Source of the DNA: a bacterium
GTDB taxonomy: Bacteria; Actinomycetota; Acidimicrobiia; Spongiisociales; ZC4RG35
Assembly: GCA_028824015.1 (NCBI GenBank)
Contig: JAPPFC010000036.1
Span: 1 to 64,000 of the forward strand
Direction of reading: 5' to 3'
Length of the DNA stretch: 64,000 bases
Positions 49,477 through 58,485 of this stretch are shown one piece after another. The position numbers and the translations under genes were made by a program. Below the pieces are notes generated by a model. It was not told the DNA's origin. It worked only from the letters and a program-made list of their open reading frames with translations, and searched no databases. Every line of letters begins with the position of its first letter. Position 1 is the stretch's first letter.

Positions 49477-51479
49477 GGACGCCCTTCAGGCAGGCCGCTG
49501 GGAGGACGGGCTTCCTCCGCGAGGCTCCGGACGACCTCGGTCACCGGAACGGCCCTTTTCTCTCGCTTCTCCCCGTAGCGACGCACACCCACGGTGGCGT
49601 TCTCCACATCCTGGTCGCCCACCACCAAAACCAGGGGGTGCTTGGCGGTCATTGCCCGCCGGATCTTTTCCCCCAGCCGATCGGACGAAGCATCGACCTC
49701 AGCCCGTAGACCTGCCGACTCCAGGCGGGCTCCCACCTCCCGGGCATAGTCGAGGTGCCGGTCGGCCACCGGCGTCACCGATACCTGAACCGGCGCCAGC
49801 CACAGAGGAAAGGCTCCGGCGTAATGCTCCACCAGCACACCGAAGAACCGTTCAATGGATCCGGCTTTCGCACAGTGGATCATCACAGGGCGACGGAAAA
49901 CGTTGTCTGAGTCGGCATACTCCAGGCGGAAGTTCTCGGGAAGGGCAAAGTCGACCTGGATGGTGGACATCTGCCAGCGTCTGCCAATGGCGTCCCGCAC
50001 GTGGATATCGATCTTGGGTCCGTAAAACGCGCCCTCGCCCTCCGCCACCCGATGGGAGACGCCTCCTTTTCGTATCGACTGCAGGAGAGCCTCCTCCGCC
50101 ACGTCCCACATCTGGAGGTCTCCCACGAACCTCTCCGGCCGGGTTGAGAGGTCAGCCTCGAATTCCTCGAAACCGAAGTCCCTCAGCCAGTTGAGCACGA
50201 AGAGAAGATGCATGTCCAGTTCGTCGGTGAGTTGCTGGCGGGTGCAGAAGGTGTGGGAGTCATCCTGGGTGAAGCCACGAGCCCGCAATGCGCCGTGAAT
50301 CACTCCCGACCGCTCGTACCTGTAAACCGCGCCCAACTCCGCCAACCGCATGGGGAGGTCGCGGTATGAGCGGCCCCGGCTTCCATAGATGAGGACGTGA
50401 AAGGGGCAGTTCATGGGCTTCACCAGGTACTCTTGCCCGCCGTCCATAGCCATCACCGGATACATGTACTCGGCATAGAAGTCGAGGTGGCCGGAGGTCT
50501 CCCAGAGCTGGCTTCGAGCCAGGTGCGGGGAGAAGACGAACTCGAACCCGTATTGTTCATGGAGCCTGCGGCTATGGTCCTCGATCAGTTTTCTGACCAT
50601 GCCGCCTTTCGGGTGCCAGACCATCAGCCCGGATCCCAGTTGTCGGGGGAAAGAGAACAAGTCCAGACCCGGTCCGACCCTCCGATGATCGCGCCTTTCT
50701 GCTTCTTCCAGCCTATGCAGGTAGTCCGCCAGCGCCTTCGGCGACTCCCAGGCTGTTCCATAGATTCTCTGCAACTGCGGGTTGTTTTCATCGCCTCGCC
50801 AATAAGCCCCTGACGACCGCAGCAGTTTGACCGCTTTCAGCCGCCCGGTGGAGGGGACATGTGGACCTAGACACAGGTCGAAAAACCCGTTGTTGCTGTA
50901 GATGGTTACTTCTTCTCCCTCCGTCACCTCCGAAGATTCGACCGATTCGATTATCTCCACTTTGAAGGGATGGGAGCGGAACTTTTCGAGAGCCTCCTCC
51001 CGACTCATCGAATGTCGCACGAAGGGTTGGTCGGCAGCTATCAACTCGGCCATTCTCTCTTCCAACCGCGACAAATCCTCAGGGCTGAAGGGTCGCTCTA
51101 TCCCAAAGTCGTAGTAAAAGCCGTCCTGGATGGCCGGTCCGATCGCGAAAGTGGAACCCGGGAAGAGATCCAGTACCGCCTGTGCCAGGACATGGGCGGC
51201 CGAGTGTCGCAGGACCCCCCGGCCCTCCTCCATTCGGTCGGTGATTATCCGGAGCCTTCCCGACTCCTGCAGGGGCCGGGTCAGATCCAGCAACTCGTCG
51301 TCCAGTTGTACCGCCACCGCAGCCCGGGCAAGACCGGCGCCGATCCCTCGGGCAACCTCCCAGCCGGTGACGCCCGCCTCGCCCTCTATCCGGCCGCCGT
51401 CGGGCAGCTCCCACTGCAACTTCAATCGTGTCTCCTCACTCGACAGAAAGGGTACCTTAGGAGTCTTCCCGGTTCTCAA
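49473..51479 (-). CDS. thrS: Threonyl-tRNA synthetase
   Basis: HSAAHVLAQAVLDLFP; MVRKLIEDHSRRLHEQYGFEFVFSPH; MNCPFHVLIYGS. Start approximate. Confidence 0.95.
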   Translation of the reverse strand: MRTGKTPKVPFLSSEETRLKLQWELPDGGRIEGEAGVTGWEVARGIGAGLARAAVAVQLDDELLDLTRPLQESGRLRIITDRMEEGRGVLRHSAAHVLAQAVLDLFPGSTFAIGPAIQDGFYYDFGIERPFSPEDLSRLEERMAELIAADQPFVRHSMSREEALEKFRSHPFKVEIIESVESSEVTEGEEVTIYSNNGFFDLCLGPHVPSTGRLKAVKLLRSSGAYWRGDENNPQLQRIYGTAWESPKALADYLHRLEEAERRDHRRVGPGLDLFSFPRQLGSGLMVWHPKGGMVRKLIEDHSRRLHEQYGFEFVFSPHLARSQLWETSGHLDFYAEYMYPVMAMDGGQEYLVKPMNCPFHVLIYGSRGRSYRDLPMRLAELGAVYRYERSGVIHGALRARGFTQDDSHTFCTRQQLTDELDMHLLFVLNWLRDFGFEEFEADLSTRPERFVGDLQMWDVAEEALLQSIRKGGVSHRVAEGEGAFYGPKIDIHVRDAIGRRWQMSTIQVDFALPENFRLEYADSDNVFRRPVMIHCAKAGSIERFFGVLVEHYAGAFPLWLAPVQVSVTPVADRHLDYAREVGARLESAGLRAEVDASSDRLGEKIRRAMTAKHPLVLVVGDQDVENATVGVRRYGEKREKRAVPVTEVVRSLAEEARPPSGLPEGRP

Positions 51480-52377
51480 TTCGGAGTTGACCCAGGTAGG
51501 AACGGTCGGTGTGGTGGTGACGGAATCCCATCGAACGGTACATGTTCACCGCGGGGCGGTTGGCGGCGTCCACGTACAGAACGCAGGCCAGAGCATGGTC
51601 GCGGTCATGCATGTGGCGAATCCCCTCCAACAGCAAAGCCTTTCCGAGTCCTCTCCCCTGATAGCCGGGGAGAACGGCTATCACGTAGATCTCCCCGGCT
51701 CGGGACGATGGGACCTTGGTCCAACAGAACCCGGCCAGAGTCTCGCCGTCCCAGGCCATGCGCAAGCCCGCTGAAGAGAACCAGGGACGGCGGCGACGGC
51801 GATCCAGGTCGGCGATTCCCCAATTGCCGTTCTCCGGGTGGCCCGCAAAGGCCAGGTTGTTCCCGTCCAGCCAAGCCTGCTCGTCAATCCCCTCCCGGAA
51901 CCCCCGGATCGTGATCTCGGGAGGAAAGTGCGGCCGTTCGGCAAGCGGGAGAGGCAGCCTCATGTGATCGAGCTCCCGTTCCAGGGTGAAACCGGCCCTC
52001 TCGGCGGCCTGGGTGAGTTCGGGAATGTAAGCCCACAGCCGAATGCTCCTTCCCCCCCGGGTCCCCACGGCTTTCCCGGCTTCCGTTAGGAGAGCCGGCA
52101 TGTGGCCGCCACTGCGGTAATCGGGACGGACGGCGACCTCCACCGTCCAAAGCCGGTTGCCCTCCTCCAGCATGGCCACGTATGCCACGATCCTTCCTGC
52201 GCCGTCCTCGGCCACTAGGCCCGGTGGGGAGGGATCGGCATGAGAAGGGGGATCGACAAGGTGGAAGTACTTGCGCTCCCCCATTGCCGGATGGCCGTCA
52301 TGCTCTTCGATTCGAGCGACCAGATTCTCCAGGGCGGCCAGGTCGCCTGGCAGGTCAACCCAGCGTAAGTTCAACAT
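51457..52377 (-). CDS. mshD: Mycothiol synthase (dual GNAT)
   Basis: NLAFAGHPENGNWGIADL; PGYQGRGLGKALLLEGI; two GNAT-like halves. Confidence 0.8.
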   Translation of the reverse strand: MLNLRWVDLPGDLAALENLVARIEEHDGHPAMGERKYFHLVDPPSHADPSPPGLVAEDGAGRIVAYVAMLEEGNRLWTVEVAVRPDYRSGGHMPALLTEAGKAVGTRGGRSIRLWAYIPELTQAAERAGFTLERELDHMRLPLPLAERPHFPPEITIRGFREGIDEQAWLDGNNLAFAGHPENGNWGIADLDRRRRRPWFSSAGLRMAWDGETLAGFCWTKVPSSRAGEIYVIAVLPGYQGRGLGKALLLEGIRHMHDRDHALACVLYVDAANRPAVNMYRSMGFRHHHTDRSYLGQLRIENREDS

Positions 52378-52463
52378 TGATCAACTACTTTAAGGGGCGC
52401 CGCGGGTGTTCCGGCGACTATCCACCCGCTCCGCAACGGAGCCCTTTGGTTATCGCTTCGAAG

Positions 52464-52535
52464 TGGGCGCTACTGGGATCGAACCAGTGACCTCTGCCGT
52501 GTGAAGGCAGCGCTCTCCCGCTGAGCTAAGCGCCC
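52464..52535 (-). tRNA. tRNA-Val(CAC)
   Basis: Cloverleaf on the minus strand: GGGCGCT acceptor, anticodon loop TTCACAC, T-loop GGTTCGATCC, discriminator A. Confidence 0.95.
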
Positions 52536-52569
52536 TTCCCACACCGGCAATGGTAGCCGGAGGGAGTGG

Positions 52570-52971
52570 CTAGCCGCGGGTGCGGGCTATTCCGCTCCTG
52601 CTCAGTACCGCTGCCGCGACTCCCATCTCCCGCCATGCCTTGTAGGAGATACCCTTCCGATCCGAATAGGACCTGGCTACCGTGACAAATTCAGACTCCA
52701 ACGCCTCTATGTCGATGGGATCGGAAGACTCCGCCAAACGGCGCTCGGCATCGATTCGCCTTTGAATCAAAGCGAGCCTCTGAATCTGGTCTGACTCGAC
52801 ATCCAACTGCGCCTGCACTGCCTCGAGTTCCTGCTGGGGAGACTTGCGACGACCACGACGGGCGGAAGTTGCCTGCAAGCCTTCCAAGTACTTTCTCACG
52901 GCTCTGGTTTCTGCCCGAGCGGCGGCTCTGGCTTGTTTTACTTCAGGAGATAAGTTACTCCGCTTGTCCAT
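52570..52971 (-). CDS. Hypothetical Arg-rich/coiled-coil protein with C-terminal helical motif
   Basis: MDKRSNLSPEVKQARAAARAETRAVRKYLEGL...SYSDRKGISYKAWREMGVAAAVLSRSGIARTRG. Confidence 0.7.
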   Translation of the reverse strand: MDKRSNLSPEVKQARAAARAETRAVRKYLEGLQATSARRGRRKSPQQELEAVQAQLDVESDQIQRLALIQRRIDAERRLAESSDPIDIEALESEFVTVARSYSDRKGISYKAWREMGVAAAVLSRSGIARTRG

Positions 52972-53364
52972 TTCCTTTACACCTTTTCTGGCGGGTAGTT
53001 CTCACTATAAACAACCCCCTAAACGTACACAAAACTACAGGCGACGGACAATAACCATCCTGATATAACTATTACACCCCACCACTAACCCGTGACAACT
53101 CGACTTTCAAACCCTTTTACCACGGCTTACAAGATCTTCTAGAAACCTGGAGGAAGTGACTTCTCCTGATCCTCAAACGGTACGGCAACCAGTAGGGACC
53201 GCATCCTGTGCCAAGCCGTCGAATTGCTGCTCCGAACTCGCGAAAACACATGCTTGTTCGCGAAAGTCCCCAGCCAAGGTCATGTCCGAATAGCTTTGGA
53301 ACATCCCTCCCGTCTTCTGCCACCTACAGCGGGACGCCGTAATGTGATCCAGAGGAAATCAGGG

Positions 53365-53436
53365 TGGGCCCTAGTGGAATTGAACCACTGACCTCTTCCG
53401 TGTCAAGGAAGCGCTCTCCCTCTGAGCTAAGGGCCC
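53365..53436 (-). tRNA. tRNA-Val(GAC)
   Basis: Acceptor GGGCCCT; anticodon loop TTGACAC; T-loop GGTTCAATTCC; discriminator A. Confidence 0.95.
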
Positions 53437-53458
53437 CATCGGAAGCCCCCGATCCCGG

Positions 53459-53530
53459 AGGCGACGTCCGGAATCGAACCGGAGTAACGGGTTTTGCAGA
53501 CCCGTGCCTAATCCACTCGGCCACGTCGCC
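53459..53530 (-). tRNA. tRNA-Cys(GCA)
   Basis: Acceptor GGCGACG; anticodon loop CTGCAAA; discriminator T (U73, as expected for Cys). Confidence 0.95.
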
Positions 53531-53568
53531 GTGCCTCTTCTCCTGCCTCAGCAGAAGAAGCAGTGACG

Positions 53569-53641
53569 AGCGGAAGACGGGGCTCGAACCCGCGACCTCA
53601 ACCTTGGCAAGGTTGCGCTCTACCAGCTGAGCTACTTCCGC
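53569..53641 (-). tRNA. tRNA-Gly(GCC)
   Basis: Acceptor GCGGAAG; anticodon loop TTGCCAA; T-loop GGTTCGAGCCC. Its 5' end overlaps the dut stop codon. Confidence 0.95.
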
Positions 53642-54105
53642 GTCTCGGGGCCATTATAGTCGTCCCCTCGCCAACCGGTCGAGCCGAATCCGGCCTCACC
53701 CCGCTCGGTCGAGTCCAGGCGGTCCGCCTCGGCCAACTGGACCGAAGGGACGCTCACCACCATCAACTGGGCGATGCGGTCACCCTTCGAGAAGCGAACA
53801 GTCTCTCGGGAGAGGTTGACCAGTATCACCGAAATCTCGCCACGGTAGCCGGAGTCGATCAACCCCGGGCTGTTCACCACTCCGATGCCCAACCGGTCAG
53901 CGAGACCGCTCCGCGGCAACACCAAGCCGGCGCACCCCTGAGGGATGGCCACAGCAAGACCGGTCGGCAACTTGACTCTCTCCCCGGGCAAGATCTCCAC
54001 ATCGACCGCCGTGGGTAAATCGAAGGCGGCGTCTCCCGGATACGCAGCCCGCGGGAAAGGTACTTCGTTGTCCAGTCTCCGAACGCTAACCTTGATACTC
54101 TGCAT
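53632..54105 (-). CDS. dut: dUTP diphosphatase
   Basis: AYPGDAAFDLPTA; VLPRSGLADRLGIGVVNSPGLIDSGYRGE; GFGSTGW; start placed at MQSIKV. Confidence 0.95.
   Translation of the reverse strand: MQSIKVSVRRLDNEVPFPRAAYPGDAAFDLPTAVDVEILPGERVKLPTGLAVAIPQGCAGLVLPRSGLADRLGIGVVNSPGLIDSGYRGEISVILVNLSRETVRFSKGDRIAQLMVVSVPSVQLAEADRLDSTERGEAGFGSTGWRGDDYNGPETRK
53653..53658 (-). promoter_or_regulatory. Putative -10 box TATAAT inside dut for tRNA-Gly
   Basis: Minus strand ...GACTATAATGGCCCCGAGAC|GCGGAAG; perfect TATAAT 11 nt upstream of the tRNA 5' end; TCGACC 18 bp further upstream as a weak -35. Confidence 0.55.
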
Positions 54106-54143
54106 AGTGGAAGTCGGGCGGACAACCACAAAAGTAGGTCCGC

Positions 54144-55433
54144 TTGTCCAACCGAAACTTTACACCGCGGAGACAAAAGCCGCGCGGGAGGCACTTACTA
54201 CCCAGCACCCAGCGGAGCCTTGGGCACGCCCGCAGGTCGACTCCCCGCCGTAACTCCACCCCGCATAAGACCCTCGACTCGGATCCCAACACTAAACCTG
54301 CCGACTCGGGAAATCGCCAGAACCGCGCACAAGGCTCTCCGCGAGAAAAACCCGATCCCAACCGAAACGGAATAGACCAGTCGAAAAAGGGCACTAGCCC
54401 GGTCGCGAACGGAGCCCGTCAGGATCTGATCACCTCACAGAGTCCCGTTCTCGGAAACGGTTACCGTGGCGACCACGACGGAACAGCTACCCACACCCTG
54501 GCCTCTGCCACTGCCACCGGTGTGCTCTCCCGCCCCGAGGCCGAGGGCTATGACCTGACCGAGGCTGACATCCGGGAAATGTGGAATGCGCCATCACCCC
54601 CCATTTCACTTCCCCGTCTCCAGCCCCGTTCATCCCATTCCCTCCAGCAGATAACGGGACCCCCGTCCCGCACGACCATGTGGGTCACGATCGCGCTGGC
54701 GACGACCGCCGCAATCATCACTGCCGCCATCCTCACGCTCATTCGGGGAGCGGAACAGGACCAGAACGAAGTGCATGCCGCTGTGATAAACGCAGCCTCC
54801 CTCGCCGCCGGTTCCGTGAACGACAGCATCCACACCCTGGAATCCCTGCGGGAAGGCAGTGCTTTCACCCCGGAACTGGTCTCCGCTATCTCTGCCCTGG
54901 GAGACTCCTCACGAGGCTTGGTGGAATCCGCCGCATCCCTTCCCACCGATGGGTCCTCGCTGGCGGAGGTGCGACTCTCGGCCACGGCCCTGGCCGGACG
55001 TATCTCCCGGCTGGGAGAGACCTTCGGGGCCACGTTCTCCTACCGGGGGCAGATAGCCCCGAACCTGATGCCTCCCTCCTTGACCGATCCCCTGGAGATA
55101 GCCAACCTGGCGGACAACACGGCACTGCTGGCCGGTTGGCAATCCCGCCTCGAGCAGGCCGCAGCCAATCCACCCAGCCAACCCCGCCTCCTTCAAAACC
55201 ATCAAGCCCTGGAGGCAACGCTGCCATACCTGGCCGTTCATCTCCAGTCTTACGCAGATGCGGTTCAAAACGGCCGGCCGGAACAGGCTTCGGCCGCGCT
55301 CGGTCAGGTGGCGTCTCTGCTTCTGGCGATAGGCCAGGATCTTGACCAGGCCGTCTCCGAGATCACGGAGATAGCCGAAATCGAGATCCGATCCCTAACG
55401 ACCGATCTTCAGAATCTGTCGGCCGGGACCTGA
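54144..55433 (+). CDS. Membrane protein, hypothetical (true start probably downstream, e.g. GTG 54522)
   Basis: TM segment MWVTIALATTAAIITAAILTLI followed by an Ala-rich helical extracytoplasmic region. Confidence 0.6.
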   Translation: MSNRNFTPRRQKPRGRHLLPSTQRSLGHARRSTPRRNSTPHKTLDSDPNTKPADSGNRQNRAQGSPREKPDPNRNGIDQSKKGTSPVANGARQDLITSQSPVLGNGYRGDHDGTATHTLASATATGVLSRPEAEGYDLTEADIREMWNAPSPPISLPRLQPRSSHSLQQITGPPSRTTMWVTIALATTAAIITAAILTLIRGAEQDQNEVHAAVINAASLAAGSVNDSIHTLESLREGSAFTPELVSAISALGDSSRGLVESAASLPTDGSSLAEVRLSATALAGRISRLGETFGATFSYRGQIAPNLMPPSLTDPLEIANLADNTALLAGWQSRLEQAAANPPSQPRLLQNHQALEATLPYLAVHLQSYADAVQNGRPEQASAALGQVASLLLAIGQDLDQAVSEITEIAEIEIRSLTTDLQNLSAGT

Positions 55434-55714
55434 AGGACCTGACCGGGCCTCAACACCTTGGACTCCAGCCTGTTCAGGTCCACGAGTTCCTGCACGACCA
55501 GGCGAAGGTCCATGCTCTCGGGTGAGAACCGATCGGCTATCTCCCATAGGGTTTCTCCGGGCGCCACCACCACCGACTCTATTTCATGTTGGCCCGGAGC
55601 GCCCACCGCTTCCCCTTCAAGCATCAACAGCAGGGCCCCGGTAAGGGTCACTACCAGCAGCCCCAGGAAGAGGGCTCGCAAACCTGCTTGTGGGTCCGTA
55701 GTGGTCGAACGCAT
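55409..55714 (-). CDS. LysM-domain membrane protein, YneA/ChiZ-like candidate SOS division inhibitor
   Basis: N-terminal TM plus LysM VAPGETLWEIADRFSPESMDLRLVVQELVDLNRLESKVLRPGQVLQVP; divergent from lexA with SOS boxes. Confidence 0.8.
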   Translation of the reverse strand: MRSTTTDPQAGLRALFLGLLVVTLTGALLLMLEGEAVGAPGQHEIESVVVAPGETLWEIADRFSPESMDLRLVVQELVDLNRLESKVLRPGQVLQVPADRF

Positions 55715-55720
55715 GTTCGA
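55705..55720. promoter_or_regulatory. SOS (LexA) box 1: TCGAACGCATGTTCGA
   Basis: Near-perfect palindrome GAAC-N4-GTTC; overlaps the LysM gene start codon. Confidence 0.92.
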
Positions 55721-55730
55721 TCAGTATATA

Positions 55731-55742
55731 GAACATCTGTTC
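55731..55742. promoter_or_regulatory. SOS box 2: GAACATCTGTTC
   Basis: GAAC-N4-GTTC in the lexA/LysM intergenic region. Confidence 0.8.
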
Positions 55743-55752
55743 GATAGCCAAA

Positions 55753-55768
55753 TCGAACAAATGTTTGG
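55753..55768. promoter_or_regulatory. SOS box 3: TCGAACAAATGTTTGG
   Basis: CGAAC-N4-GTTTG, matching the actinobacterial LexA-box form CGAACNNNNGTTYG. Confidence 0.8.
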
Positions 55769-55801
55769 TTTTGTCAGGACCCCGGAGTAGGGTCTAGGGA
55801 C

Positions 55802-56437
55802 ATGACCAGCCTGACCGACCGCCAACGCCAGATACTCGACCTGATCAGGGACCGGATTGCCGATCGAGGATACCCGCCTACGGTGAGGGAGATAGGTGAG
55901 GCGGTGGGCCTCGCTTCACCGTCCTCGGTCCATGCGCAGATCTCAGCCCTGGTGAAGGCCGGCAGGCTTCGCCGGGACCCCTCCAAGACCCGCGCCCTGG
56001 TGGTGATCGACGAAGTCCGCCCAGCGCCGCGGCCGATCCGGCCGGACCCAACCAACCTCCGACCGGTTCCCCTTCTCGGGGCCATAGCCGCCGGCGCGCC
56101 CCTGCTTGCCGAACAACACATCGACTCGGTGATGACACTCCCCGGCCAACTGGTAGGCCAGGGCGAGTTGTTCATGCTGGAGGTGCAGGGAGATTCCATG
56201 ACGGGAGCCGGAATCCTCTCCGGTGATCGGGTAGTGGTCAGGGCACAACCCACAGTGGAGAACGGCGAAATAGCAGCCGTGCTCGTGGACGAGACGGAAG
56301 CCACCATCAAGCGGGTCCGGTTCCGGACCGACGGACGGATCGAACTCCTCTCGGAGAACCCCCAATACCCACCCCTCGTCCCCGATCATCCTCGCATCCT
56401 GGGCAAGGTGGTGACGGTCATCCGCTCCCTCAAATAG
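55802..56437 (+). CDS. lexA: LexA repressor
   Basis: LTDRQRQILDLIRDRIADRGYPPTVREIGEAVGLASPSSVH; VQGDSMTGAGI Ser motif. Confidence 0.97.
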   Translation: MTSLTDRQRQILDLIRDRIADRGYPPTVREIGEAVGLASPSSVHAQISALVKAGRLRRDPSKTRALVVIDEVRPAPRPIRPDPTNLRPVPLLGAIAAGAPLLAEQHIDSVMTLPGQLVGQGELFMLEVQGDSMTGAGILSGDRVVVRAQPTVENGEIAAVLVDETEATIKRVRFRTDGRIELLSENPQYPPLVPDHPRILGKVVTVIRSLK

Positions 56438-56524
56438 CCGGACAGACCTCCTCGGGCCCACCCGTCCCCCCGGGCATGTCCTGCTCTTCCGAAGTGAAAC
56501 TGTGAAAAAACGCGCGGCAGGGGA

Positions 56525-56554
56525 TTGACTTTTGTCCCACCAACCGTTCATATT
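56525..56554 (+). promoter_or_regulatory. Putative sigma70-type promoter TTGACT-18-CATATT
   Basis: In the 400-bp lexA/dapF intergenic region; AT tract upstream (GTGAAAAAAC). Confidence 0.35.
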
Positions 56555-56843
56555 GACAAGAGCCAAACACAAAGCCGGTCCGATCAGACGTCGTGAGGAC
56601 CGCGCCGAAGGATCAGACTATTTCCAATCAGCAAGCCCTACCCCCGGCTGGACAGGGCCTGCTCAACCCTGGAAAGGCGGTGGTGGGGGAGGGTCCCGAA
56701 AGGGGGGGAATTTCGCGACTTTGTGGCGGGCCGTCGGGGACGGGTGCTTGCTCGATCGCCACGCCGGATGCCCTCACCGCTGCTGGGCCTCTCCCCCATG
56801 GCCGCAACGCAGAGACGCCCGTCATCCTAACAGAGCGGAACTC

Positions 56844-57587
56844 TCAGCCGGGCCACTCCCCCCGGTAGACCAGCCGGGCGGGACCGGTGATCCACGATGT
56901 CCCGCCTTCCAGAGTCACCTGGGCGGCGCCTCCCACCAAGTTCACCTCCACTTTCTCCCCGGTGAGACCCTGGGCAAATCCGGCTGCAACAGCCGCCACC
57001 GCGCCCGTGCCGCAGGCGCTGGTCTCCCCAATACCTCGTTCCCAGACTCGCATCGATATCTCCGCAGGGGTATCCACCCTGACCATCTCCACGTTGATTC
57101 CCTCGCTGAACACATCCTGCAGCGCGCGACCGGTGGACCCCAACCGAATGCCCTCCAGCCCCTCCACCCAGGAAACGGCATGGGGGTTCCCCACCGACAC
57201 CAGATGGAAGTCCCGGTTCCCGATACGCCGCTTCTCCCCGACCGTCACCGGACCCAGTTCGGCGGTCACCTCCGATGAGGAGACCTTGACTCTCCTGGGA
57301 CCTCCGGGCGTGTCGACCGAGAACTCCCGCCGGTCTGTCATACCCAGGTCCACAGCCAGTCTGGCTACGCATCGCAGCCCGTTCCCGCACATCTCGGCCT
57401 CGGACCCGTCGGCATTGAAATACGACATGCCCACCCGATCCCGGTCTCCGGACACCACCAGCACGCCATCCGCCCCCACCCCTCTTCGTCTGTCGCAGAG
57501 GGCGGCAATCTCGCTGGTGGAAAAGGCATGGGAGCCGACTACCACCACGAAGTCATTCCCCAGCCCTTCCATCTTCCAGAATCTCAT
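56844..57587 (-). CDS. dapF: Diaminopimelate epimerase
   Basis: MRFWKMEGLGNDFVVV; EMCGNGLRCVARLAV; ETSACGTGAVA. Confidence 0.96.
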   Translation of the reverse strand: MRFWKMEGLGNDFVVVVGSHAFSTSEIAALCDRRRGVGADGVLVVSGDRDRVGMSYFNADGSEAEMCGNGLRCVARLAVDLGMTDRREFSVDTPGGPRRVKVSSSEVTAELGPVTVGEKRRIGNRDFHLVSVGNPHAVSWVEGLEGIRLGSTGRALQDVFSEGINVEMVRVDTPAEISMRVWERGIGETSACGTGAVAAVAAGFAQGLTGEKVEVNLVGGAAQVTLEGGTSWITGPARLVYRGEWPG

Positions 57588-58477
57588 CTGACCACCCCCG
57601 AGAAGGCTTCCCACGCCATGGCCAGCCTCTCATCGGGGTCCTGCGACCAGGGCAGCCAACGGATGCGGGGATCCCGCCGGAAGAACGTCCTCTGTCTCTT
57701 CACCAGGTCCAATGTAGCCCGCTCGGTCTGCCGGAACCCCTCCTCTTCGGTGATCTCGCCCCGGACCACGGCCAGCAACTGGCGATATCCCACCGCCTGT
57801 GAAGCGGTGGCGCCCATCCGGCCGGCCAGTCCGGCCACCTCCTCCAGCAATCCCTCTCTTCGCATCACCGCCAGCCGGGCCGCCACCCGGGCCCCGATGT
57901 GTTCGGCCGGATCGAGCCCCACTGCCCGAAAGGGGATCAGCGGTTCATAGCCCTGCACCTGTAGCCGACGGCCCTGCTCCGCCGGTTCCGAGGGAGTGCG
58001 CCCGCTCAGACTCAACACCTCCAAGGCCCGGGCTACCCGCCGGGGATTGTGCAGGTCAAGATGGACCCCGGCCTCCGGATCGGCCTCCAGTAACCGAGCG
58101 CTGGCAACCGCGGGGGGAAGCCGGTCCAGAACCGACCGTATCCGGGGGTTGTGCGGCGGGAAGGAATAGGGGTCCACCACCGCCCGGAAGTGAAGGCCGG
58201 ACCCTCCGCAGACAATCAAGGGGACCGGCGAGCCGGCGATCAGGTCACGAGCCCTCCTCTGGAACTCGGCCACGGTGAAGTTCTCATCCGGCTCGACCAG
58301 ATCGATCAGGTGATGACGGACCCGGGCCTGCATCTCCTTCGAGGGCTTGGCCACACCGATGTTCATTCCCCGGTAGACCTGCATGGAGTCAACCGAGATG
58401 ATCTCGGCCCCCATCCTCTCGGCCAAGCCCATAGCCACCTCGGTCTTGGCCGAGGCAGTGGGCCCCACCACCGCCAT
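57584..58477 (-). CDS. miaA: tRNA dimethylallyltransferase
   Basis: MAVVGPTASAKTEVAMGLAERMGAEIISVDSMQVYRGMNIGVAKPS. Confidence 0.95.
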   Translation of the reverse strand: MAVVGPTASAKTEVAMGLAERMGAEIISVDSMQVYRGMNIGVAKPSKEMQARVRHHLIDLVEPDENFTVAEFQRRARDLIAGSPVPLIVCGGSGLHFRAVVDPYSFPPHNPRIRSVLDRLPPAVASARLLEADPEAGVHLDLHNPRRVARALEVLSLSGRTPSEPAEQGRRLQVQGYEPLIPFRAVGLDPAEHIGARVAARLAVMRREGLLEEVAGLAGRMGATASQAVGYRQLLAVVRGEITEEEGFRQTERATLDLVKRQRTFFRRDPRIRWLPWSQDPDERLAMAWEAFSGVVR

Positions 58478-58485
58478 CAGAAGGC

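Noticed and set aside
53117-53323. 68-aa ORF between tRNA genes
   Set aside because: No recognisable start context or domain; amino-acid composition looks random.
56440-56843. tmRNA, RNase P RNA or 6S RNA
   Set aside because: None of the conserved core sequences (e.g. GAGGAAAGUCC / ACAGAAA of RNase P, or tmRNA GUUCGAAUCC 3' end) is present on either strand.
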